Assembly (NCBI GenBank): GCA_045647525.1
Contig: JAZRMK010000047.1
Coordinates: 1 to 36,844 of the forward strand
Source: UMGS172 sp045647525
GTDB lineage: Bacteria; Bacillota; Clostridia; Oscillospirales; Acutalibacteraceae
Direction: 5' to 3'
DNA length: 36,844 bases
Each line of letters starts with the position of its first letter. Within the stretch, counting starts at the first letter, position 1. Shown here in pieces: positions 7,952-14,502 of the stretch. Position numbers and translations under genes: made by a program. The notes under the pieces were generated by a model. It did no database searches, was not told the origin of the DNA, and was given only the letters and a program-made list of their open reading frames with translations.

Positions 7952-8608
7952 ATGAAAAGGATAACACTTTTTGCAGGCCATTACGGCAGCGGAAAGACCA
8001 ATATTGCGGTAAACTACGCGCTGCACTTGAAAGAAAGCGGAAAAGAGGTTATTATTGCTGACCTTGATATAGTTAATCCGTACTTTCGAACAAAAGACAG
8101 TGCTGATGAGTTGGAAAAGGCAGGAATTGAACTTATTTCGCCGCATTTCGCCAACTCAAATGTTGATTTGCCGAGTCTTCCGCAGGAAACATACAAGGTT
8201 GTTCAGGACCGCTTGAAATTTGCGGTTTTAGACATAGGCGGTGACGACCGTGGTGCTTATGCATTGGGCCGATACACGCCATCAATTTTAGCAGAAAACG
8301 ATTACGAGATGATTTTTGTTGTCAATTTTTATCGTCCTCTCACAACCGCTGCCGAAGAGGCTTTGGAGGTTATGAGGGAAATAGAATTGGCAGGTGGAAT
8401 CAAGTTCACCGCGATTGCCAACAACTCTAATGTGGGTGCAGAAACTACACCCGACGATGTTTTGGCAACGGTTGAAAAGGCGTATCAGTTATCAGAGCAA
8501 TCGGGTTTGCCTGTTATTATGACAACGGTTGATAGCCGAATTGCAGATAAATTAGAGTCGCAACTCGATAATGTTTTCGCATTGAATTTACAGAAAAAAC
8601 TTTTTTAA
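7952..8608 (+). CDS. P-loop ATPase, ParA/MinD/CobQ-like, in the 2-oxoacid oxidoreductase operon
   Basis: A 218-residue SIMIBI-class nucleotide-binding protein. The Walker A loop GHYGSGKT occupies residues 9-16. A switch-like DLDIVNPYFRTKD follows near 39, and a Walker B-like LDIGGDDRG near 92. It is not a partitioning ParA by context: it sits between an acyl-CoA synthetase and the ferredoxin-like subunit of a 2-oxoacid:ferredoxin oxidoreductase, 37 and 15 bases from its neighbours. Relatives of this protein recur beside Kor/Vor operons in Clostridia, to my recollection, without a described function. A role in cofactor or Fe-S assembly or in complex activation is only a guess, by analogy with Mrp/NifH-type ATPases. 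ATG 7952 follows an AAGGTG Shine-Dalgarno-like site. Confidence 0.8.
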   Translation: MKRITLFAGHYGSGKTNIAVNYALHLKESGKEVIIADLDIVNPYFRTKDSADELEKAGIELISPHFANSNVDLPSLPQETYKVVQDRLKFAVLDIGGDDRGAYALGRYTPSILAENDYEMIFVVNFYRPLTTAAEEALEVMREIELAGGIKFTAIANNSNVGAETTPDDVLATVEKAYQLSEQSGLPVIMTTVDSRIADKLESQLDNVFALNLQKKLF

Positions 8609-8623
8609 AGAGGGGATTTTAGT

Positions 8624-8830
8624 ATGGCAAAGGTTACATTTAACACAGATCTTTGCAAAGGCTGTGGACTTTGTGTTACAGCTTGTCCCAAAGGCATCGT
8701 TCAGTTGGCTTCGGGCAGAATCAATAAGAAAGGACACTCTCCCGCAGAGATTACCGACAGTTCTAAGTGCATCGGTTGTGCGTTTTGTGCAACAATGTGC
8801 CCCGACTGTGTAATCACTGTTGAGAAGTAA
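8624..8830 (+). CDS. 2-oxoacid:ferredoxin oxidoreductase delta subunit (2x[4Fe-4S] ferredoxin)
   Basis: A 68-residue bacterial-type ferredoxin with two cluster motifs. Cys11, 14, 17 and 21 form CxxCxxCxxxCP. Cys49, 52, 55 and 59 form the second motif, and an extra Cys is at 62. In four-subunit KorABCD/VorABCD-type enzymes this subunit carries electrons between external ferredoxin and the catalytic core. The gene lies directly upstream of the alpha subunit, 10 bases apart, so it is assigned to the same complex. GAGGGG precedes the ATG. VorD/KorD naming depends on the enzyme's substrate, so no symbol is given. Confidence 0.9.
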   Translation: MAKVTFNTDLCKGCGLCVTACPKGIVQLASGRINKKGHSPAEITDSSKCIGCAFCATMCPDCVITVEK

Positions 8831-8840
8831 GGTGAGTATT

Positions 8841-9902
8841 ATGGCAGAAAAGGTACTTATGAAGGGTAATGAAGCTATTGCCGAAGCCGCTATCAGAGCA
8901 GGCTGTATGCATTACTTCGGATACCCCATCACTCCTCAGACCGAGATCGCCGCTTATATGGCAAAAAGAATGCCCAAAATCGGCGGTGTGTTCTTACAGG
9001 CAGAGAGTGAGATTGCAGCTATCAATATGGTTTACGGTGTTGCAGGAACAGGTCTTCGTGTTATGACTTCGTCTTCTAGCCCAGGTATCTCACTTAAAAG
9101 CGAGGGTATTTCATACCTCGCAGGTTCTGATTTGCCCGCACTCATTGTTAACGTTCAGCGTGGCGGCCCCGGTCTTGGCGGTATTCAGCCTTCACAGTCG
9201 GACTATTTTCAGGCAACTCGTGGCGGTGGTCACGGTGACTATCATATTTTGGTTTTGGCACCCGCTTCGGTTCAGGAAATGGCAGATATGACTGCGAAAT
9301 GTTTTGAATTAGCAGATAAATACCGTATGCCCGCTATGATTTTGGCGGACGGTACCATGGGTCAGATGATGGAGCCGGTAGTGCTTCCCGAACCTACTGA
9401 TTATGACAAAAACAAGGATTGGGCAGTAACCGGTACAAAATGTCAGAGAAAGCACAACATCATTAACTCTCTTTATCTCCAACCTGATGAGCTTGAAAAA
9501 ACCAACTTTGAGCGTTTTGAGCGTTATAAGCAAATTGAAGAGAACGAAACTATGTACGAGTCCTTTATGATGGATGATGCAGAGTACTGTATTGCTGCTT
9601 TCGGTATTGCTGCCCGTGTTGCAAAGAACGCAATTATGGCTGCACGTGCTGAAGGTATCAAGGTCGGTATGATTCGTCCCATCACTCTTTGGCCGTTCCC
9701 CAACAAGCCTTTCGAAGAAGCTGCTGACAAGGTCAAGGCTTTCATCTCGGTTGAGCTTTCTATGGGTCAGATGATCGAGGACGTTAAACTTGCAACAGGT
9801 TGCAAGAAGCCCGTAACTCTTTGCAACCGCACCGGCGGTATGATTCCCAGTCCTGAGGAAGTTTTGGCCGCTATTAAATCTGTGGCAGGAGGTAACAAGT
9901 AA
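8841..9902 (+). CDS. vorB: 2-oxoacid:ferredoxin oxidoreductase alpha subunit (VorB-type)
   Basis: A 353-residue alpha subunit with the pyruvate:ferredoxin-oxidoreductase N-terminal domain (YPITPQTE at residues 28-35, GGPGLGG and QPSQSDYFQATRGGGHG further on) and a C-terminal transketolase-like domain. It closely matches the type usually annotated as 3-methyl-2-oxobutanoate dehydrogenase subunit VorB rather than the longer KorA of 2-oxoglutarate enzymes. With the beta and gamma subunits it interconverts a branched 2-oxoacid plus CoA and the acyl-CoA plus CO2, using ferredoxin. Start 8841 has GGTGAG just upstream; a TTG at 8820 inside the ferredoxin gene is rejected. It overlaps the next gene by one base, indicating translational coupling. 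The 2-oxoacid preference is inferred from similarity and the Val-type T-box. Confidence 0.9.
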   Translation: MAEKVLMKGNEAIAEAAIRAGCMHYFGYPITPQTEIAAYMAKRMPKIGGVFLQAESEIAAINMVYGVAGTGLRVMTSSSSPGISLKSEGISYLAGSDLPALIVNVQRGGPGLGGIQPSQSDYFQATRGGGHGDYHILVLAPASVQEMADMTAKCFELADKYRMPAMILADGTMGQMMEPVVLPEPTDYDKNKDWAVTGTKCQRKHNIINSLYLQPDELEKTNFERFERYKQIEENETMYESFMMDDAEYCIAAFGIAARVAKNAIMAARAEGIKVGMIRPITLWPFPNKPFEEAADKVKAFISVELSMGQMIEDVKLATGCKKPVTLCNRTGGMIPSPEEVLAAIKSVAGGNK

Positions 9903-10654
9903 TGGTAGTATTCGAAAAACCTAAATCTTTGACCGATGCACCGCTTCATTATTGTCCCGGTTGCACACACGGTATCATTCACCGTCTTGTTGCCGAAGCT
10001 ATTGATGAGCTTGGTATCGAAGGTAACACCATCGGTGTAGCACCTGTTGGCTGTGCTGTTATGGCTTACAATTATTTTGCTTGCGATATGGTTGAGGCTG
10101 CTCACGGCCGTGCTCCTGCGGTTGCAACCGGTCTTAAAAGAGCATTGCCTGAAAACATCATCTTTACATATCAGGGTGACGGCGACTTGGCATCTATCGG
10201 TATGGCTGAAACCGTTCACGCAGCAACAAGAAACGAAAATATCACTGTGATTTTCGTTAACAACGCAATTTATGGTATGACCGGCGGCCAGATGGCACCG
10301 ACTTCTTTGCCCGGTCAGGTTACTCAGACATCTCCCTATGGACGTGACACAAACACTGTCGGTTTCCCGATTCGCGTGTCTGAAATGCTTGCTACTTTGG
10401 ATGGACCTGAATTCATTCAGCGTGTCGCAGTTAATAACGTTAAGAACGTTCTTGCTGCTAAAAAAGCTATTAAAAAAGCTTTTCAGAATCAGGTTGAGGG
10501 CAAAGGTTTCTCACTTATCGAGGTTGTGTCATCTTGTCCCACCAACTGGGGCATGACTCCGCAAAAGGCTCTTGAATGGATAGACGAGAAGATGATTCCT
10601 CACTATCCGTTGGGTGTTTATAAAGACAGAAGCGCAAATAAGGAGGAAAAGTAA
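9902..10654 (+). CDS. vorA: 2-oxoacid:ferredoxin oxidoreductase beta subunit (TPP-binding, VorA-type)
   Basis: A 250-residue thiamine-pyrophosphate subunit. CPGC at residues 18-21 is the start of the conserved CPGCxHG motif. The TPP/Mg motif GDGDLASIG begins near residue 93 and continues with NNAIYGMTGGQ near 120. Together with the alpha subunit it forms the catalytic core that decarboxylates, or in reverse carboxylates, branched 2-oxoacids. The ATG overlaps the TAA of the alpha-subunit gene by one base. The beta subunit has no ferredoxin domain of its own, in keeping with the separate ferredoxin-like subunit in the operon. Assignment to this family is certain; VOR rather than KOR is likely but inferred. 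Confidence 0.9.
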   Translation: MVVFEKPKSLTDAPLHYCPGCTHGIIHRLVAEAIDELGIEGNTIGVAPVGCAVMAYNYFACDMVEAAHGRAPAVATGLKRALPENIIFTYQGDGDLASIGMAETVHAATRNENITVIFVNNAIYGMTGGQMAPTSLPGQVTQTSPYGRDTNTVGFPIRVSEMLATLDGPEFIQRVAVNNVKNVLAAKKAIKKAFQNQVEGKGFSLIEVVSSCPTNWGMTPQKALEWIDEKMIPHYPLGVYKDRSANKEEK

Positions 10655-10655
10655 T

Positions 10656-11195
10656 ATGAGTACAACACAACTTCTTATTGCAGGTTTCGGTGGTCAAGGC
10701 GTTCTTTTTGCAGGTAAGTTTATAGCATATAAGGGACTTTTGGAGAACAAGGAAATCAGTTGGCTTCCTTCGTATGGCCCTGAAATGCGTGGCGGTACTG
10801 CTAATTGCAGTGTAATCGTAAGTGACACCCCTGTTGGTTCTCCTATTGTATCGACTCCCGATGTTTTGATGGTAATGAACCTTCCGTCACTTGATAAGTA
10901 TGAGGAGTCCGTTGTATCGGGCGGTAAAGTCTTTGTTGATTCAACCTTGATTGACCGAAAGGTGAACCGCAGCGACGTTGATGCTTTCTATATTCCTGCA
11001 ACAAAGCTTGCCAAGGAAGCAGGCATTCCTACTCTCGCTAATATGATTATGGTTGGCAAGATGATCAAGGAAACAGGCATGATCTCCTTTGAGGATATCG
11101 AAGGCGCTCTTAAAAAGGTCGTTTCCGCAAAACGTGCCGAGTTGTTGGATTACAACTTGAAGGCTTTGGAAACCGGCTTCAACTATGCCGAATAA
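10656..11195 (+). CDS. 2-oxoacid:ferredoxin oxidoreductase gamma subunit
   Basis: A 179-residue gamma subunit with the family's N-terminal GFGGQGVLFAGK (residues 10-21) and the GPEMRGGTANC motif near residue 40. In these enzymes it caps the CoA/2-oxoacid site and completes the alpha-beta-gamma-delta complex. Start 10656 is chosen because AGGAGG (10641-10646) lies at proper distance; the in-frame GTG at 10614 is inside the beta-subunit gene. It is the last gene of the T-box-controlled operon and is followed by a strong intrinsic terminator. Confidence 0.9.
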   Translation: MSTTQLLIAGFGGQGVLFAGKFIAYKGLLENKEISWLPSYGPEMRGGTANCSVIVSDTPVGSPIVSTPDVLMVMNLPSLDKYEESVVSGGKVFVDSTLIDRKVNRSDVDAFYIPATKLAKEAGIPTLANMIMVGKMIKETGMISFEDIEGALKKVVSAKRAELLDYNLKALETGFNYAE

Positions 11196-11214
11196 AATTT
11201 AAAATTTTAAAAAT

Positions 11215-11249
11215 CAAAAAACTTCCGTTGTCAAAACGGAAGTTTTTTT
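11215..11249 (+). terminator. Intrinsic terminator ending the VOR operon
   Basis: An inverted repeat AAACTTCCGTT / AACGGAAGTTT around a GTCA-type loop is followed by seven T. The upstream A-run would also allow function on the other strand. It closes the unit that began at the promoter near 5253. Confidence 0.9.
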
Positions 11250-11306
11250 GTATATACTTATTAAAATTTCAAATAATAAAAATACTATTTCTAAGGAGGA
11301 TTATTT

Positions 11307-11489
11307 ATGGCATTGACCGCAAAGGAACTGTCCTGGATCGAGGATCAGTTGACATTGGAACAACAACTCATTAAAAAGTACCGTGACGCAGCACAGTGTG
11401 CAAATGATTCTGCGTTGAGCAGTAAATTAACCGAAATTGCAGCAAAACATGAGAGTCACTACAACACGCTCTTATCACATTTGAGTTAA
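11307..11489 (+). CDS. Small ferritin-like/spore-coat-associated protein
   Basis: A 60-residue, mostly helical protein (for example ELSWIEDQLTLEQQL and AAKHESHYNTLLSHL) with no Cys clusters or signal peptide apart from one Cys. The pattern of a Q/E/H-rich helical hairpin recalls the short proteins that accompany CotF-type coat proteins in Clostridia. AAGGAGG stands ahead of the ATG and the next gene begins 12 bases after its stop, so the two form an operon. Function is inferred from the neighbour and fold pattern; a spore coat or coat-assembly role is plausible. No convincing vegetative or sporulation promoter was recognised upstream. Confidence 0.65.
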   Translation: MALTAKELSWIEDQLTLEQQLIKKYRDAAQCANDSALSSKLTEIAAKHESHYNTLLSHLS

Positions 11490-11501
11490 GGAGGTATTTA
11501 T

Positions 11502-11753
11502 ATGAAAGACAAGGAAATGCTTGAAGAAATTTTGACATTACAAAAACACACGGATTTAAACTATTCAATGTTTGCCGATGAATGTGCTACGACATCTATG
11601 AGAGCAGATATTATGAATATTTTGAATGATGAGCATAAAATACAGGCTGAAATATTTGATCAGATGGCTACAAACGGTTGGTACAGTCCGGCTCAGGCAG
11701 AAACCACCAAGATACAGCAGGCGAAACAGAAGTTTTCGAGTCCTAAGGCGTAA
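11502..11753 (+). CDS. CotF-like spore coat protein
   Basis: An 83-residue protein matching the Coat F domain pattern: an N-terminal helix with the TLQKHTDLNYSMFADECAT segment, a middle helix with LNDEHKIQAEIFDQM and the typical ending GWYSPAQAE. In Bacillus, CotF is a coat protein processed from a larger precursor; short clostridial forms carry just one domain. AAGGAGG precedes the ATG. It is preceded by a second small helical protein and followed by a strong hairpin terminator shared with glnN on the other strand. This is the main evidence in the window that the organism forms spores. Confidence 0.85.
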   Translation: MKDKEMLEEILTLQKHTDLNYSMFADECATTSMRADIMNILNDEHKIQAEIFDQMATNGWYSPAQAETTKIQQAKQKFSSPKA

Positions 11754-11755
11754 AC

Positions 11756-11796
11756 AAAAAGCCCTTGCCAACGCTTAGTTGGTAAGGGCTTTTTTG
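11756..11796. terminator. Bidirectional terminator between coat genes and glnN
   Basis: AAAAAGCCCTT.CCAAC and GTTGG.AAGGGCTTTTTT form a long stem around a short loop. T-runs follow on both strands, so it can end both the coat-protein transcript and the convergent glutamine synthetase transcript. Confidence 0.9.
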
Positions 11797-11802
11797 TTAG
11801 AA

Positions 11803-13881
11803 TTAAATTTTAAAAATTAAATCGCCGTAAGAGGGGACAGGCCAATATTTTTTCGATGTGATTCTTTCGGCATCGTCGACAGCGGTGCGCAGTTCATTCA
11901 TCGTGGGGATAACTTCACTGTGGAATAAGTCGGCACTCTCTTTGCCTGTGAAGGAAGATGCCTTGCGGTCTTTTTCTTCCAATTCGGCAACCTTATCATA
12001 GATAAAGTCTGTAAGTTTTGATAACTTCTTCATTGTTTCGAGTTCTGCCTTGCATGCAATGCCGTGAACCGATTTTGCGTTCACTGCCTCAGCCAATGTG
12101 GTTGAATAGCGAATGATTGCAGGAAGATATTCCTTGCGAATCATATCGATTGCAGCAAGTGCTTCTATATTGATGATCTTCGCATAATTTTCAAGCTGAA
12201 TTTCGTATCTTGAACGAATTTCAGTTTCACTGAAAACATTGTGACGAACGAAAACATCGATATTCTTTTGCTCAATCATTGCAGGCAAAGCGTCGACTGT
12301 TGAAGCAAGGTTGAGAAGTCCCTTCTCGGCAGCTTCTTTCTTCCACTCGTCAGAATAGCCGTTTCCACTGAAAATAATTCTCTTATGGTTTTTAACGGTT
12401 TCCTTAACGATTTCGTTAACCTCAGTTGTAAAATCATCTGCTTTTTCCAAACGGTCGGCAAAGTTCATCAACACATCTGCGACAATGGTGTTAAGTGTGA
12501 TGTTGGGGTCGGCAACTGATGCCGAAGAACCTAACATTCTGAACTCGAACTTATTACCTGTAAATGCAAACGGAGAAGTACGGTTACGGTCGGTGTTGTC
12601 CTTAGGAATGGCAGGGAGAATATCGACACCGAGCTTCATCTTGGTTGCTTTGGCGTCCTTATAATGAGTGCCGGTTTCGACGGCATCAAGAATGGCTTCA
12701 AGTTCGTCACCCAAAAAGATTGAAACGATGGCGGGAGGTGCTTCGCCGCCGCCCAAACGGTGATCGTTACCGGGTGAGGTTACAGACACGCGCATCAAGC
12801 CCTGATACTCGTCAACCGCTTTAATAACGGCGGCAAGGAAGAGCAGGAATTGCGCGTTTTCGGAGGGGGTTTTACCTGGGTCTAAAAGATTAAGACCGGT
12901 ATCGGTCGACATTGACCAGTTGTTGTGCTTACCGCTACCGTTAACGCCTTTGAATGGCTTTTCGTGCATCAAGCAAACAAGTCCGTGACGGTTGGCAACC
13001 TTTTTAAGTGTCTCCATCATAATCTGGTTATGGTCAACCGCAACATTGGTGGTAGAGAATATAGGAGCCAATTCGTGCTGTGCGGGCGCGGCTTCATTGT
13101 GTTTTGTCTTGGCGAGAACACCCAACTTCCAAAGTTCGCAGTCAACCTCTTTCATGAATGCAGAAATTCTGGGTTTTAATGCGCCAAAGTAGTGGTCTTC
13201 CATTTCCTGACCTTTGGGTGCAGGTGCGCCGAAGAGGGTGCGTCCGCAGTAGATGAGGTCTTTGCGCTCGTCATAATACTTTTTGTCTATAAGGAAATAC
13301 TCCTGCTCGGCACCGACAGTGGTGATAACACGCTTTGCTGTGGTGTTGCCGAAAAGACGGAGAATACGCAACGCCTGTGCTTCCAACACCGACATTGAAC
13401 GCAGTAGAGGAGTTTTCTTGTCCAACGCGTCACCGGTATATGAGCAGAAAGCGGTAGGAATGCAGAGGGTGCCGTCTTTAACAAAAGCGCATGAGGTAGG
13501 GTCCCAAGCAGTGTAGCCTCTTGCCTCACAGGTGTCACGCAGTCCACCCGAAGGGAAGGAAGAAGCGTCCGACTCACCTTTAATAAGTTCCTTACCTGAG
13601 AACTCCATAAGGATATGGCCGTCTTCCGTCGGCGAAATAAAGCTATCGTGCTTTTCGGCGGTGAAGCCGGTCATAGGTTGGAACCAATGGGTATAGTGAG
13701 TAGCGCCTTTTTCGATAGCCCAATCTTTCATAGCGTTGGCTACCGTATTAGCGACGGCAAGGTCAATAGGTTTGCCATCGTGTATGGTCTTTTTGAGTGC
13801 TATGTAGGTTTCTTCGGGCAGTTTTTCTTTCATAACTGCTTCATTAAAAACTTCACAACCAAAAATTTCAGTAATATTCAT
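11803..13881 (-). CDS. glnN: Glutamine synthetase type III
   Basis: A 692-residue protein, the usual length for GSIII and about 1.5 times that of GSI. It condenses glutamate and ammonia to glutamine with ATP. The catalytic VGAEQEYFLID lies at residues 189-199, with HNEAAPAQHELAP near 257 and GKHNNWSM near 316. The N-terminal GSIII-specific domain (FQPMTGFTAEKHDSF near 67-81) is also present. ATG 13881 is preceded on the minus strand by TTAGGAGAG. It is a single-gene unit with its own promoter and terminator. An imperfect inverted repeat just upstream of the -35 box may be an operator. GSIII is common in Bacteroidetes, cyanobacteria and Clostridia. Confidence 0.97.
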   Translation of the reverse strand: MNITEIFGCEVFNEAVMKEKLPEETYIALKKTIHDGKPIDLAVANTVANAMKDWAIEKGATHYTHWFQPMTGFTAEKHDSFISPTEDGHILMEFSGKELIKGESDASSFPSGGLRDTCEARGYTAWDPTSCAFVKDGTLCIPTAFCSYTGDALDKKTPLLRSMSVLEAQALRILRLFGNTTAKRVITTVGAEQEYFLIDKKYYDERKDLIYCGRTLFGAPAPKGQEMEDHYFGALKPRISAFMKEVDCELWKLGVLAKTKHNEAAPAQHELAPIFSTTNVAVDHNQIMMETLKKVANRHGLVCLMHEKPFKGVNGSGKHNNWSMSTDTGLNLLDPGKTPSENAQFLLFLAAVIKAVDEYQGLMRVSVTSPGNDHRLGGGEAPPAIVSIFLGDELEAILDAVETGTHYKDAKATKMKLGVDILPAIPKDNTDRNRTSPFAFTGNKFEFRMLGSSASVADPNITLNTIVADVLMNFADRLEKADDFTTEVNEIVKETVKNHKRIIFSGNGYSDEWKKEAAEKGLLNLASTVDALPAMIEQKNIDVFVRHNVFSETEIRSRYEIQLENYAKIINIEALAAIDMIRKEYLPAIIRYSTTLAEAVNAKSVHGIACKAELETMKKLSKLTDFIYDKVAELEEKDRKASSFTGKESADLFHSEVIPTMNELRTAVDDAERITSKKYWPVPSYGDLIFKI

Positions 13882-13922
13882 TATTCTCTCCTAAAACCAA
13901 ACGTTTGAATTAACATTTTATT

Positions 13923-13950
13923 ATTATAACACTATACTATGAAAAGTCAA
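13923..13950 (-). promoter_or_regulatory. Promoter of glnN
   Basis: On the minus strand TTGACT (13945-13950) and TATAAT (13923-13928) are separated by 16 bases, about 40 bases upstream of the glutamine synthetase start codon. Confidence 0.8.
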
Positions 13951-13956
13951 TTAAAC

Positions 13957-14011
13957 CGATTCAAAAACTATTAAAATTTACGTTATGCTTAATAAAATTA
14001 GTTTTGAATCG
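13957..14011. repeat. Imperfect inverted repeat upstream of glnN
   Basis: CGATTCAAAAACT (13957-13969) and AGTTTTGAATCG (14000-14011) are reverse complements apart from one extra A, about 30 bases apart. The near arm lies a few bases upstream of the glnN -35 box, so the repeat could be a binding site for a nitrogen-responsive regulator (inference). The remaining 14012-14106 stretch is AT-rich and I see nothing else in it. Confidence 0.6.
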
Positions 14012-14106
14012 AAAAAACATAGAAAAATACGCTTTTACTTAACTTTATTAAGGTGCTCGCGCAAATTGGCTGTATGCAAAATAACTAAAACTTAAAATAA
14101 TAAATA

Positions 14107-14142
14107 AAAAGCACCCCACACATTAGAGATGCGGGGGTGCCT
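14107..14142 (-). terminator. Intrinsic terminator after the HPr-like gene
   Basis: On the minus strand GGCACCCC and GGGGTGC enclose a loop and are followed by TTTTTATTTATT. It lies just beyond the stop of the small acidic protein gene, whose transcript it should end. Confidence 0.8.
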
Positions 14143-14153
14143 CGTTTGAGATA

Positions 14154-14435
14154 TTATTCGTCTTCGTCGTCCTCTTCTTTAATAGTAGGAACTTCCTTAT
14201 AAAGATTGAATCTGAACAAAAGGCTTTCGTCTTCGGGATTACTGCAACGAAGTGATGCTTCTTGAATTATTGCACCTTTCATAATGTTTGCAACACCCAT
14301 CATCTGACAAAGTTTAGATTTGAGATTAAGAACATCGCCTTCGTTTGTTTCAAGAAAAACGTCGCCTTTACAAGCTTCAAGGGTCTGCATAAAATCTGCC
14401 ATATCAATATCATGCATAACAATAAACTTCTGCAT
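14154..14435 (-). CDS. Small HPr-like domain protein with acidic tail
   Basis: A 93-residue protein. Residues 10-75 follow the pattern of clostridial HPr-like (PTS phosphocarrier fold) small proteins: a helix ADFMQTLEACKG, a strand DVFLETNEGDVLN, the KSKLCQMMGV segment where HPr has its second helix, then a strand. The HPr phosphorylation-site histidine motif is not present, so a PTS carrier role is unlikely. The C-terminus is strongly acidic (EEDDEDE). AGAGGT precedes the ATG, and a promoter-like TTGACA-17-TTCAAT lies upstream. It follows the mgtE gene by 67 bases on the same strand and may be partly read through from it. Fold assignment is by eye; function unknown. Confidence 0.55.
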   Translation of the reverse strand: MQKFIVMHDIDMADFMQTLEACKGDVFLETNEGDVLNLKSKLCQMMGVANIMKGAIIQEASLRCSNPEDESLLFRFNLYKEVPTIKEEDDEDE

Positions 14436-14466
14436 ATTTGTTACCTCTTTTCTTTGAATTTATTAG

Positions 14467-14495
14467 ATTGAACAGGAAGTGTAGTTGTATGTCAA
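14467..14495 (-). promoter_or_regulatory. Possible promoter of the HPr-like gene
   Basis: Minus-strand TTGACA (14490-14495) is perfect and is followed after 17 bases by TTCAAT (14467-14472), a 4/6 match to the -10 consensus. It lies in the 67-base gap after mgtE. Confidence 0.5.
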
Positions 14496-14502
14496 GAAAA
14501 AT

